DNA of 64,000 bases from Allium sativum (taxonomy: Eukaryota > Streptophyta > Magnoliopsida > Asparagales > Amaryllidaceae): the NCBI GenBank assembly GCA_030737875.1, contig CM060910.1:634433303-634497302 (forward strand). The letters are read 5' to 3'. Numbering within the stretch: the first letter of the stretch is position 1; each line of letters opens with the position of its first letter. Below are positions 1-10,988 of the stretch, in pieces. The position numbers were made by a program, and so were the translations under genes. The notes under the pieces were generated by a model. That model made no database searches, was not told where the DNA came from, and saw only the letters and a list, made by a program, of their open reading frames with translations.

Positions 1-1118
1 CTAAAACCAAAGAAAACCAAGAATAGACAGAATATATAAACATGGGTAGACCTAACTTAATAGGTAAATTCCCAAAATCTAAAACCAAAGAATAGACAAA
101 ATAGATAATCGTAGTCGCAAAACTTAAGCAACACTTTCCTAGTCATGAATCATAGGTGTTTAATCACAGTTGTCCTTGTTATGTCATAGGCAATAGTTCA
201 CGTTTCCTAATCAAAGGCATATGCTTGTGTTCATAGTCAAGGAAATAATTCTCATAGTCACAGTCACAGTCATAGGCAATGCTCATAGTCATAGGCAATG
301 TTCATAGTCATAGGTAATGTTCATAGTCATAGGCAATGTTCATAGTCACAGGCAAGGCCTAATTGGTCATCCAATCATAACAGTTCTTAATTAGGTCCAA
401 GGATATAAGTACTGATTCGAATAGAGAGATTTGGCATATTCTTTTATTCCTTTAATTTCATGTCACGAATAGAGAAAACGTTCAAATCTACAAAGTAACC
501 GACTTACAGAGATTATATTAGATTCGTAGAAAAACAGTCGTTGAAGTCGTTTGAATCTTCACTTGAATCCTAGCTTGACTTGAATCTCTTCTTGAAAGTC
601 TTGAGCAGCGTTTCCTCGTCTTGTTTTATTTTATTATTTTCTTATTTATACTTTTTCTCAGAGGCAGCATAAGGATAGAAAAGAATTGTGAATAGAGAAG
701 GAGACTAAGGCTGTTTATATAGGATTAGGCAGACGAATCTGGTCAGAATGGCGTCCGGATACAGAAAAACGAACCAGGTTCAAAAAACTGGAAAAAGCGG
801 GGGGGGGGGGTCGACCCCCAGGTCGACTACCCAGTCGACCTGGGTCCTAGGCAGGAACTTTCCCGCCTAGCCCAATATAGATCTGTTTTTCGAATTTGAA
901 CTCGTTTTTGACCTGTTCGAATTTTAAATCGAATTCTGAAACTTCTGAAGACCATAATTCCTTCATACGGACTCCGATTCTTGCAAACTCGGACTCGTTT
1001 TCATGCAGAATTCTGAGACGAACGCAATGGCGTAGCCCATTTCCCTTGATTTTGATTTTAAAATTTAATTCTGCCTTGATTCGTGAATTCTAGTGTTACA
1101 GATTTACGGGGTGTTACA
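1..1118 (-). repeat. 3' LTR of LARD-1 (partial)
   Basis: On the minus strand the LTR begins TGTAACACCCCG at 1118 and runs off the window at 1. It is near-identical to 6370-7519, with scattered substitutions and small length changes. It includes a 19-bp tandem repeat, a TATA-like box (about 713-722) and the GTCGAC-rich palindrome (about 808-846). Confidence 0.92.
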
Positions 1119-1135
1119 TTCTCCCCCACTTAAAA
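1119..1135 (-). promoter_or_regulatory. polypurine tract of LARD-1
   Basis: On the minus strand the sequence reads TTTTAAGTGGGGGAGAA directly before the LTR start TGTAACACC. This is the usual plus-strand primer of plant Ty3/gypsy elements. Just upstream (1136-1153) is the GATTTCGGGATGAAATCC box, which recurs in this position in elements C, E and LARD-2. Confidence 0.9.
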
Positions 1136-2861
1136 GGATTTCATCCCGAAATCTTCAAATTAGGAAGAATGTGTCCAACCATCCAATCACCCATCTACTC
1201 AACCATTCAATCATAGTCATTCATTGTCCTTAAAAGATTTCTAATGCTTTCATGTTCATATACATAGTGTGTGTATATGTCTTTATCTAGTGCAAAATCA
1301 GGCGGTCTACTGATTCAGTTGACCTCCTTAATGCGAATCATGTTAGTTCCATGAGTCCAATCATGTATGCAAGCAACCATAGTTATGTAAATACTACATG
1401 CGTGCACAGCCATTCATCCATATGCAACATCCATATGATAACATATCAAGTTTAACTTACAAACAAATACATATCTGTAAATGCAATATGAAAGCGTCCG
1501 AACTGATCTAGTGCCTAATACGTATGCATATGCATTCACGAGCAACCATTAGCAACCACTTGCAACCATCAAGCATAACATGTTTCAAATACATGTTTAC
1601 ATCCATTGGCTCCTACCTAAGGATCGAAGATACGACCTAGAGGATATACTTTGGAAAGAGAGAAACAATTATGCATAAAGCTCCTACAAATAAAAGAAAT
1701 CAAGGATGCACCCTTAAGGAAAAGGGTATGATGCTAGTATTTAGCCTTCTTGAGCTTTACTCCACTGTATCTTAACTAATTTAACTTCACGATTGTGAAG
1801 TTCCTGATCTCCATTTCCAAAATAAACAGATGTCAATCACGGTACCAAGTATATGTACTAAGATGATTAGAGGTCTCCCTCTTATCCACCATGCCATAAC
1901 TATAAGGGTCGAAAGGTTACTACGTTCTTTTTAGAGTGCCTGTCACAACTATTCATCTCTCACGCGAACCATCCTAGTCGAACTCGACATTCCTCAAGTA
2001 CAAGCCCCAAAGGCCTAAACCAATATCAGACAAGCAGCCAAGGAATATCTCCTCCGAATTTAGACGATCTATGTGAGATGATATAAGCAAACTCGATAGT
2101 TATTCTCAAATCCCTACTAACCAAAAATAAACTGGTCGGACCACCAATTGGATTTGAGACTCTAGTGGGATCTTTCTATTATACAGGCACTATGGTGCAG
2201 AGACTCAACTATGGAAGTGGATATGAACAAATGCGAAGTGCTAAAACCAAAGGAAAGAGTACGAACAGCAAAACTAGACTCTTCTAACAAAACTTTACTA
2301 CCTTTCTCCTAGGTACGCTTGGTGGCGAAAGTAGGTACTTTCCCTTCTGAAAATCTTATTCCTCGTTCTTGCCCTTGTCCTTAATTATATGCCCTATCAT
2401 ACCCTAGTAAAGATACTTCCTCTTGTCTTAGGTTTTATAATTTCTTCCTCCTTCGTGAGCTAAATCTACATCCATGAATTCCTCATCCTAGGGTTGTGCT
2501 CCCTAGCCAAACTCCTCATCCCCTTCCGTGTGTAACCATGTTGACAAATATCTCGAAAGCTGCTTCCATCGTACAGAAAACCCTATAAGCTTGAAAGAAA
2601 ACTGGCCGTAGGTGAAACAACTATGGCTATGGATGGAAGCCAGGCACGACTTCGCCCTTCGATGAGGTTACCTCCCAGAAAGCCAGGAGCCCCAGAGACT
2701 CAAGAAAGAAGGAGACAAGAATTCAAACAGAGGAAGAGAAGATAATGCGTATGGCTTTGGGGAATATGCCTTTAAAACAAATCTTTTCTTTTGAAAATGC
2801 TTCTTTTAAAACCGTTTTTAAAATAATTTTTCAAATCCTTTATCTTATCCGGTAACCTTCA

Positions 2862-2873
2862 GCTTTGATACCA
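2862..2873 (-). promoter_or_regulatory. primer binding site of LARD-1 (initiator tRNA-Met)
   Basis: On the minus strand TGGTATCAAAGC lies two bases after the LTR end (TGTTACA, then CG). It matches the 3' end complement of plant initiator tRNA-Met (TGGTATCAGAGC) except for one G to A change. Confidence 0.9.
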
Positions 2874-4379
2874 CGTGTAACAACCCACATCAGTTAGTGT
2901 CACTCACAAAGGTAATGCACGAAGTTCTGTGGAGCATTTAGGGTAAAAGATGCAGATAAATTACAAGACAGCCAAAAAAAATTAAACAGCGGAAAATAAA
3001 ACTTTACTTTATTGATAAAATAGTTTGTACAATGATTTCTTTACAATATCAGAGTATCATATGTCTTACAAAATAAAGAAGCATAAAACAATATTTATAT
3101 TCCCCAATTTTAGTAAGAGCCAGCCATAGCATCTGAAAAGAGAATCCAAGCAAAACTTCGACAAATCTTCAAGCTGGGAAAGAGTGACAGTACGACTTAA
3201 CCTGAACTATACTATTCCCTCCTTTACTACCTGGGGGGGAACAGAAGAAAAGAAGACGAAAGAAAAACAGAGTCAGACATAAAGCCTGAGTAAGTTCTGT
3301 AACTTCTAGCATGTGAACATGGAAAAACAAAACGACATGAATTAACTGAATACAAGATAACACCATGATGATAGGGTCAGTAAGATTGGACAAGATAATC
3401 ACAAGATATGCTAAGATAAGATAAACTGGATATGCTCTAGTACTTTCGCCGCTTTGCTATTTCATTGTTATACTGATTTCTATATCTCTGCACCGCCTAA
3501 CTAGTGTCCCAACTAGTAACGATAACGTGATCCCAATCCCTGTATTTTCCATTGCCTTCAGGCATACATTTATTATTTATTACCTAGATCTAATCTAGGG
3601 TTTTCTATCAAGTGCTTTCTAGATTCAACTAGAGTTTACGCTATCTGCTGAACGCTTCTCGGATTCAGGGTTTATGCCACCTAGTCCAACTAGGGATTAT
3701 GCTACCTGTCGAACGATGCCCCCAAGTCTAGGACACACTACCTAGAGTGGTATATGTTCCTATACTTCCCCACGCATGTATCGCGAATCGTTATCGCTTG
3801 TCTAGATGCACATGTCCTGTAATGTGCGGCCCGAGTCCTGTGGCAGGGCAAATCAAGAAACACAGAACTCGGTCGGGAGCTTTCAGATATCTGCCGATGC
3901 AGATGCTAATGTTTGTTTTTATTCCAGTGGCTATGGTCCCACTCGACCCCTCCCTCAACAAATGAAAGGCACACCTTGAAAAATGAGAACTATACGCAGG
4001 CCCCCGATGCCCCACTATCCTATGGCCATCCTCACCCATAACTAGATAGCAAGTATATGGTCTTTTGGAGATCTCCGCCTTTCCTCTTTACGTATCTCGA
4101 CTGACTCAAGATGGATGGTAGACGACGAGTTGCTATCACAGGGCTACCTTTTCTCACCGAATCACGGTGGTCCATCCTAGTCTTTAGGTTGCCATATATT
4201 GCAACCAAGGCATACCCCTGGTTCTTCTACGCAGACCTTAACCTCTGTGAGCCCAGGAGGATCATCTGCAGCCTCACAGAGGGATACCAAGAGTAACCTC
4301 ATGTCCCCTCGAAGCCTCGGGCTTCGTAACCCAATTCGTTGGAGCCTTCTTTTTACTTGGACGGACATTCGCTCCTTCC

Positions 4380-5200
4380 CGTGTTATACTAAGAATTACT
4401 ACTTAGTTTTGCTAACTAAGGTTTACCACTTAGTTTCCAGAATCGTTGTTTACTTAACTAAGGTTTACTACTTAGCTCCTTTTAACTAAGGTTTACTACT
4501 TAGTTCTCTTTCCCGTCAATTTGGATTGGTTAAGTGTCATTAGTCAATTCAAGCTAACTTAACCCTCTTCACTTATCCTGTTAAACTGGTTAAGTGTTAT
4601 CAGTAATTCATGTTGACTTAACCCCACCGCAAACCAAGTTATATTGGTTAAGTATTCTTATTACTTAACCCTACCCATTCATCCTGTATTGGTTAAGTGT
4701 TCCTTTTTAACTTAACCTTGCCCGCCTGTTTTAACTAACATGTTATTAATGGTTAAGTATTATCCCTTCATGTTTTAGACTTAGCCCTATTCCTTTATCA
4801 CAATCTGATGGTTAAGTGTTCAAGTCTACTTAACCCTACGGTCCAGTCCAGCTAACATATCAATTTGGCTAAGTGTATTAAATTTTACTTAGCCCCAACC
4901 TCTAGTCTAGTTAACATGTTAATTTGGCTAAGTGTATTAACTTTACTTAACCCCTACAAATCTTGTCTTGTTACCATGTTAAGTTGGTTAAGTGTCCCTA
5001 TGGACTTAACCCTCCCATTCTAGCTTAACTGAGTTAAGTTGGTTAAGTGTTCCTATGGACTTAACTCTCCCATTCTAGCTTAACTGTGTTAAGTGTCTGT
5101 ATGAACCTAACCCCACTCATCGGTCTAGCTATCGTGTTGAATTGGTTAAGTGTCTTAGTTAACTTAACCCTACCATTCTTGTTCTAGCTTTAACTAAGTA
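4380..5200. repeat. degenerate tandem array, TTAAGTG...TTAACC units
   Basis: About a dozen diverged units of roughly 60-75 bp each contain GGTTAAGTG on one side and ACTTAACC on the other. It begins with a shorter series of TAAGGTTTACTACTTAG units at 4385-4505. The equivalent array lies in opposite orientation in both LTRs of element E, and a related one lies in LTR C. Confidence 0.8.
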
Positions 5201-6249
5201 AATTAAAGCCGCGACCACTAACATTAGACAGATATTGTAGCGATTACTGGATGTGCCGGTTGGTTCCGGGCAGGTTTACATCGCAACTCAGTCTAACCTC
5301 GGGTTAGGCATATTCGTGTTTTCTAAGTTCAAAGGGTTTTGATTAATTTTCAAATCAGGTTTTGAAAGTAACCATCCCATCCGTCGGATCAGTTAGGGAT
5401 AGCCAGGGAGAGCAGGAAACTTGTATTTTCCAAACCCAAGCCTAGACACTATCCTCTTTGTCACCCTAGAACTTTCTGGTGTATGTATTATTAAAAGAGA
5501 TGTCATTAATAAACCTTTCTTTTGTATATAAATAAATTGTTAACAATTTATCCTCAAAGTCTAACCACTTGTCCTCAAAGTCCATTTTCCCTTTTTAAAA
5601 TAAATTTGGCCTATACCCTATACATTTGTCATGCCTACTAATGGACTTGTATTCTAGGCCCAAATCTTGATTTGCCTATCTTACAGTTTATAGCAATTTA
5701 GATCCAACACCCCCACTTACAGTTTATGCCAAAACTAGATTCTATATTCTAGTTTACAGTTTATGCCAAACTAGATTTTATATTCTAGTTCACCGTTTAT
5801 GCCCAAAACTTAATTTACACACCAACTACCTATTTTGTGGCCCATTTAACCATTTACCATTTACGCCCAATGTATGTAAATTATGCTAATAATACTTATC
5901 ATGCTTAATTTAGCCACCCAATTCTGATTTAATATTCTAATTTCAGTTCATATCGAAACTAGACTTGTTATTCTAATCTTCATCTTAATAGTCATGCTAT
6001 AATGCATGTTACCAAATTATGCCAATTTCCAAGACTAGTCAATTTCCTGTTTTTCTCCAAAACGTATTCCCATCGTTCGTATAATCGTGATTCAACCTAG
6101 ATCATAAATAAAGCTAGATTCGTGGATAGAAGGGAATGAGCCAAAATGCCATGAAAGAACGGACATAACAATTGGCATAAGATGACAATTCACAGGCATA
6201 TAGATATGGTAATATTACGACATGAAAAGGGTCGAATAGTATAGGTTCA

Positions 6250-6470
6250 AGAACATGGGTAGACCTAACTTAATAGGTAAATTCCCAAGGTCTAAAACCA
6301 AAGAAAACCAAGAATAGACAGAATAGATAAACATGGGTAGACCTAACTTAATAGGTAAATTCCCAAGATCTAAAACCAAAGAAAACCAAGAATAGACAGA
6401 ATAGATAAACATGGGTAGACCTAAATTAATAGGTAAATTCCCAAGATCTAAAACCAAAGAATAGACATAA
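6250..6470. repeat. 78-bp tandem repeat, three copies
   Basis: CATGGGTAGACCTAA starts at about 6254, 6332 and 6411, and each unit continues through a TAATAGGTAAATTCCCAAG segment. The minus-strand 94-codon frame across it is a by-product of the repeat. The other LTR enters the window inside this array. Confidence 0.85.
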
Positions 6471-6650
6471 TAGATAATCAGGTTTAGACCCAATTTCATA
6501 GTCGCAAAACTTAAGCAACACTTTCCTAGTCATGAATCATAGGTGTTTAATCACAGTTGTCCTTGTTATGTCATAGGCAATAGTTCATGTTTCCTAATCA
6601 AAGGCATAGGCTTGTGTTCATAGTCAAGGAAATAATTCTCATAGTCACAG

Positions 6651-6725
6651 TTACAGTCATAGGCAATGCTCATAGTCATAGGCAATGTTCATAGTCATAG
6701 GCAATGTTCATAGTCACAGGCAAGG
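6651..6725. repeat. 19-bp tandem repeat (TCATAGTCATAGGCAATGT)
   Basis: Units start at 6670, 6689 and 6708, three copies. In the other LTR they start at 283, 302, 321 and 340, four copies. The difference is a copy-number change after insertion. Confidence 0.85.
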
Positions 6726-7080
6726 CCTAATTGGTCATCGAATCTTAATAGTTCTTAATTAGGTCCAAGGATATAAGCACTGATTCGAATAGAGAGATTT
6801 GGCATATTCTTTTATTCCTTTAATTTCATGTCACGAATAGAAAAAACATTCAAATCTACAAAGTAACCGACTTACAGAGATTATATTAGATTTGTAGAAA
6901 AACAGTCGTTGAAGTCGTTTGAATCTTCACTTGAATCCTAGCTTAACTTGAATCTCTTCTTGAAAGTCTTGAGCAGCGTTTCCTCGTCTTGATTTATTTT
7001 ATTATTTTCTTATTTATACTTTTTCTCAGAGGCAGCATAAGGATAGAAAAGAATTGTGAATAGAGAAGGAGACTAAAGCT

Positions 7081-7090
7081 GTTTATATAG
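7081..7090 (-). promoter_or_regulatory. candidate TATA box of the LARD-1 5' LTR
   Basis: On the minus strand CTATATAAAC lies about 430 bases into the LTR and about 80 bases downstream of the GTCGAC palindrome block. The same order (palindrome then TATA) is seen in LTRs C, D and E. No transcript evidence is available. Confidence 0.55.
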
Positions 7091-7165
7091 GATTAGGCAG
7101 ACGAATCTGGTTAGAATGGCGTCCGGATACAGAAAAACGAACCAGGTTCAGAAAACTGGAAAAAG

Positions 7166-7250
7166 CGGGGGGGAGGGGGGTCGACCCCCAGGTCGACTAC
7201 TCAGTCGACCTGGGTACCCCAGGTCGACTACCCAGTAGACCTGGGTCCTG
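7166..7250. repeat. GTCGAC-rich nested palindromes in LARD-1 LTR
   Basis: The block has repeated GTCGAC cores with arms such as CCCAGGTCGAC and GTCGACCTGGG that can fold as one or more hairpins. A shorter version is at 808-846 in the other LTR, so the unit was duplicated or lost after insertion. Confidence 0.8.
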
Positions 7251-7519
7251 GGCGGGAACTTTCCCGCCCAACCCAATCTGGGTCTGTTTTTGGAATTTGA
7301 ACTCGTTTTTGACCTGTTCGAATTTTAAATCGAATTCTGAAACTTCTGAAGACCATAACTCCTTCATACGGACTCCGATTCTGGCAAACTCAGACTCGTT
7401 TTCATGCAGAATTCCGAGACAAACGCAATGGCGTAGCCCGTTTCCCTTGGTTTTGAATTTAAAATTTAATTCTGCCTTGATTCGTGAATCCTAGTGTTAC
7501 AGATTTACGGGGTGTTACA

Positions 7520-8882
7520 AAAACAAAAGATGAGTTAAATTATGGAATTGATTTTTAATCGATAAACTAGTATTAATGAATAATTTTAAATTAAAAGGGC
7601 CCGAGCTTCGGATTTACTTAGTTTTATTTTTTGTATTGATAGTTAAAAACTAGACTATAATAACATTATTTTGGACCTTTTACGGGTTAGTTCAAAGAGG
7701 CTGGGATGGGAACTAGACCCAAATCCACTTCGAACCAATTTTCGAAAATAACTTGCAGGGATGCCTATGAGATTTGGAGATGTTGAAGACCGTGGATCTT
7801 CATGAGCGAAGGAACTACTTGTTGAATTTCTCTGACTTGCAACTATAGTTATTTCGGTAGTGATTCTGTTGTGATTGAAATATTCGTATTGCAAGAACTA
7901 CTCGCCACTGATCCTTGGGGTGATTCCTATATAGGTTGCGGTAGGAGAGTGCCTTCGGTTCATCCTGTTTCTGGATGACTTGTATGGACTAATGTCTGAC
8001 AGAGTATTTCCTAATACTTACGTACGTTGATATTTATGAAAATACAAAGTTTTTGTGGTGAATAAGGAAACTTCTTTTAGCTTAACACCAAGAGTATATT
8101 TGTGAATGTCAATTAGTGATTTGATGGATCTGACGATGTTGCATTCAAAGATAATGAGATGTTCTAAGAAGGTAATCATGACCTCCAGCCTCATCATCAT
8201 CTAGAGAAAATTCATTTTGTTCCCTCTTTCTTTCGCTTCTTTATGCTTCGAGAAACCCTTGCTGAATACAACCATGGGTGACAATATATTCGGTACACTT
8301 AAGCTGAATGAGTGGTCAGTCATGTGTGGTTGGGTTGCAAAATTTTCTTGTTTAACACTAGTGTATCCTCTTAAGAGCACATTGATCAGAAAGTGCTCCC
8401 ATACCTTGTTATGTTGGAAATCCAATGCCCAATAAGCGCCATGCGGTTTTTAATTATATACTAAGTATGTGGAGTGTGAGATGCAAGCATTCTGTTAGAT
8501 GGTTATTTATTTGATATAGACACTATTATAATATCGTAGGATTTGTTATCAAAAATGTTTTTGGTTATCTAAGGTAAAAACCATCTGTGTTTATGTGTGG
8601 ACTGGTCTTACAATTATCCTTTTCTTTTAAAGGATTTATAAAGTTAAAAAAGTTGTTTGTATTATGAATTTTATTACTGAAAGTCTTCCAAACCGACAAT
8701 CTGTGTGATTTTGCTTGTCGTGAAATAGGCTCGGTCAGGCCGAGTATGTTTCCAGGATGCATTTTGGATTTTCTCGGAGCTTCAGTAGAGGAGCTGGGAT
8801 CGAGACGTAATTCCGTATTTTCTAGTAGAAAATTATTCCGTTGTGTGAGTTGTATTGTAATAATGTGTACTCTGATGTTGTA

Positions 8883-8923
<41 letters not shown>

Positions 8924-9100
8924 TTATTTTGTATAAAGAATTTGATATATTATATTTTGTCCATTCCGTTGTGAGACTCTAATCTTCTTTTTCTTCTATT
9001 CAAATATTTCTTTCTTTCTTTTCTCACCCACTACTTTCTTTCTAATAACAATCTGGGTTTCCAATATTTGGGTTTTGGAAAGTAATACATGATTACATAT
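7520..9100 (+). repeat. truncated, diverged LTR remnant distantly related to family A
   Basis: There is no coding frame. Several landmarks occur in the same order as in the 3' half of the family A LTR at 18180-19560: GTGCCTTCGGTT with CTTGTATGGACTA and GTCTGAC (7950-8000), a GGTAAAAACC block near 8575, a CAGGATGCATTTT block near 8755, and a TTGTATTGTAATAATGT block near 8850. The 5' half is missing, probably removed when LARD-1 inserted or earlier. A TA microsatellite is at 8885-8920. From about 8950 to 9150 nothing is recognised. Confidence 0.5.
8885..8920. repeat. (TA)n microsatellite
   Basis: An uninterrupted run of alternating TA of about 36 bases. Confidence 0.95.
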
Positions 9101-9159
9101 TATTGTTGAAATTCGAGCATCGGATTTCCTTGGGTCTTTTTATTTAGAGTTTCTCTTTA

Positions 9160-10580
9160 GTTTTAATTTGAAACCACTATATGAGGCAGCTCAAGGATTT
9201 CTTAGAGCTATGGAGATAAGGCCAGTTTTTATGGAAAGGATGAAGAATGAGCAAGACCTTGACGATGAGTTAAGGGTATTAAAGGGAAAATTTTATCGGG
9301 GAGAATCTTTCCCTCATTCTAATGGATATTCTGTTATTGGTAGTGGTAGCTTGAGGATAGATGGCTAGATTTGTGTCCCTGGTAGTGTGGATCTTAGGAA
9401 TTAGATTCTTGAAGAATGTCATAGGTTATGAATGACCATACACCTCGAAGGTGACAAAATGTTTAGGGACATGAAGAGAAGCTTTTATTGGGAAGGAATG
9501 AAGAGAGACATGGCAAAGTTTGTTTCAAGGTGTTTAACTTGTCAAAGAGTGAAGGTGTAGTAAGGGAAGCCTGGTGGACTTTTGTTACCCTTGGAAATTC
9601 CCACTTGGAAATGGGAACACGTTTATGTGGATTTTCTTAACGGGCTTCCTAAGAGTAAGAAAGGGAATTAAGCTATTTGGGAGATAGTGGACCGGTTAAC
9701 GAAGAGTGCCCATTTTATTCTCATTAAGAAGAATAGAACCGCTGCTTTGTTATCCCAGTTGTATGTTAAGGAGATTGTTAGGTTGTATGGAATTTCAACT
9801 ACTATAGTCAGTGATAGAGATTCATTATTTACTAGCAAATTTTGGAAGTCTTAAAGAAGCTTTGGGAACGACCCTGAGTTTGAGTACAACCAATCATCCG
9901 CAAATAGACGGCCATACAGAGAGAGTCAATAGAGTTTCGGAGGATTTTCTCAAAGCTTGTATAGTTGATTTAGGAGGAGCATGGGAGCAGTACTTACCTT
10001 TGGTTTAGTTTTCGTATAATAACAGTTACCAAGCGATGATTGGTATGGCCCATTCGAAAGCTTTATATGGGCGGCCATGAAAATCGCCAACTTGGTAGTG
10101 GGAAACTACCGACAAGGTTTACTCGGATTAGATCTTATCCATGAGTCCATGGAGATTATCGCTTTGATTCGGCAGATAATGAAGGCTGTCCAAGACCGGC
10201 GGAAGTCATATGCAGATAGGAGGAAAGAATTGGAATTTTATGTTGGAAACTTGGTATTTGTTAAGATTCTCCTTTCAAGAAGGCAGTTCGGTTTGGGAAG
10301 ACTGGGAAATTAACTCCCAGGTTTATTGGGCCATTTCGAATTTTGGATAGGATTGGCAAGATGGCTTACCGTGTGGAGCTTCCCAAGTGTTTATTAGGGT
10401 CCACAATATTTTCTATGTTTCTCATCTTCGCAAATGCAGTCATGGTTCAGCCGATAGACTCCAGCTTAATGATATTGGTGACATAGGAAGCTTCGAGTTG
10501 GAGTATAGGGGGAACCTGTGCACTGCAAAGATCGTGGTGCACGGAATCAAATGACTCTGCAACAAGTCTACACACCTAGT
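9160..10580 (+). pseudogene. element B: broken Ty3/gypsy pol remnant (end of RNase H, integrase zinc finger, core and C-terminus)
   Basis: This is a decayed integrase region. Translation by pieces gives a leader (LRAMEIRPVFMERM), an HHCC-type zinc-binding stretch (EECHRL ... MFRDMKRSFYWEGM ... CLTCQRVK at about 9410-9560), and the start of the DDE core (WEHVYVDFLNGLP at about 9607, then TIVSDRDSLFTSKFW at about 9800). The glutamate helix region follows at about 9890-9960, and the C-terminal barrel motif (GKLTPRFIGPFRILDRIG at about 10300) comes last. At least five in-frame stops and several frameshifts break it. One is the stop after GSGSLRIDG at 9366, another the stop after SKFWKS. Known integrases of this family catalyse insertion of the cDNA; this copy cannot. 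No RT lies upstream. The next downstream feature is a polypurine tract and LTR in the same orientation. Confidence 0.9.
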
Positions 10581-10588
10581 CCAAGCTC

Positions 10589-10602
10589 AAGGGGGAGATA
10601 AA
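10589..10602 (+). promoter_or_regulatory. polypurine tract of element B
   Basis: AAGGGGGAGATAAA directly precedes TGTAACGAGTC, the start of a 3' LTR, in the position expected after a gypsy pol gene. Confidence 0.85.
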
Positions 10603-10935
10603 TGTAACGAGTCATATATTATGTATCAGAGGATTGTAAAATAATTATATTTTATTCCTAAGTGGTTGGATCACTCTCAGGTTTTAACATATTATTCATG
10701 GGGGTGTGAGACATGTCCATGATTTTTTTGAATTTATAAATGACCATTTTGCCCTTTCGTTTACTGTTTGGGCTATAACTTTTGATAGGGATCAAATCAG
10801 GTGCTGAAATTGGTCTCATTGGATTGGAATGGTGGTTCACGATTCTGTAGAATTGCACATGAATGATTTGGTTCAGTGGTTTAGGAAGAATCGTTGTTTT
10901 AAGTTTCAGCTTCTGTTAGACAGGCTAATTAGCTG

Positions 10936-10964
10936 CTAATGGGCTTATTAGTCAAGCCCATTAG
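10936..10964. repeat. perfect 11-bp inverted repeat upstream of the TATA box
   Basis: CTAATGGGCTT and AAGCCCATTAG flank a 7-base loop and end 17 bases before the TATA box. It could be a hairpin or a binding site for a dimeric factor; this is inference. Confidence 0.7.
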
Positions 10965-10980
10965 GCTTATGACCTACAGC

Positions 10981-10988
10981 TATAAATA
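10981..10988 (+). promoter_or_regulatory. TATA box of LTR B
   Basis: TATAAATA is followed by a run of G and then a CT-rich stretch about 35-45 bases downstream, a typical plant LTR promoter layout. Confidence 0.7.

Larger units (their letters stand above)
1119..2875 (-). other. non-coding interior of LARD-1
   Basis: The 1757-base interior has no open frame of note. Two parts can be recognised by comparison with element E. The 3' part (1119 to about 1700) matches the reverse complement of E 45780-46290, a region of TGCATATG-like and ATCAATCA-like sequence before the polypurine tract. The 5' part (about 2500-2860) matches the reverse complement of E 42915-43300, including the GGCATATTCCCCAAAGCCAT segment and a decayed start of gag. 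The protease, RT, RNase H and integrase are missing between them. The stretch 1740-2450 was not matched to anything else in the window. Confidence 0.8.
1..7519 (-). mobile_element. LARD-1: non-coding LTR retrotransposon (large retrotransposon derivative), left end outside window
   Basis: Read on the minus strand this is LTR - primer binding site - short interior - polypurine tract - LTR. The same sequence recurs at about 1-1118 and 6370-7519, and both copies end at GTGTTACA. The interior (1119-2875) has no gag or pol frame. Parts of the LTR and interior match element E at 39325-48588 in opposite orientation, including the stretch around the GCGGTCTACTGATTCAG block and the gag leader, so LARD-1 looks like a deletion derivative mobilised in trans by an E-like partner. 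The base pairs after 7519 (AAAAC) are the only visible candidate target duplication, because the left end lies outside the window. Confidence 0.9.
2876..7519 (-). repeat. 5' LTR of LARD-1, 4644 bp
   Basis: The LTR starts TGTAACACCCCG at 7519 (minus strand) and ends GGGTTGTTACA at 2876, giving TG...CA termini with a short inverted repeat. Contents in sense order are a GTCGAC-rich palindrome, a TATA box, 19-bp and 78-bp tandem repeats, a long AT-rich tract, then a TTAAGTG-type array. At 4.6 kb it is long for a plant LTR and matches the size class described for LARDs. Confidence 0.92.

Noticed and set aside
6215..6499. 94-codon minus-strand frame with repeated LGLPMFIYSVYS
   Set aside because: It is a translation of the 78-bp tandem repeat in LARD-1.
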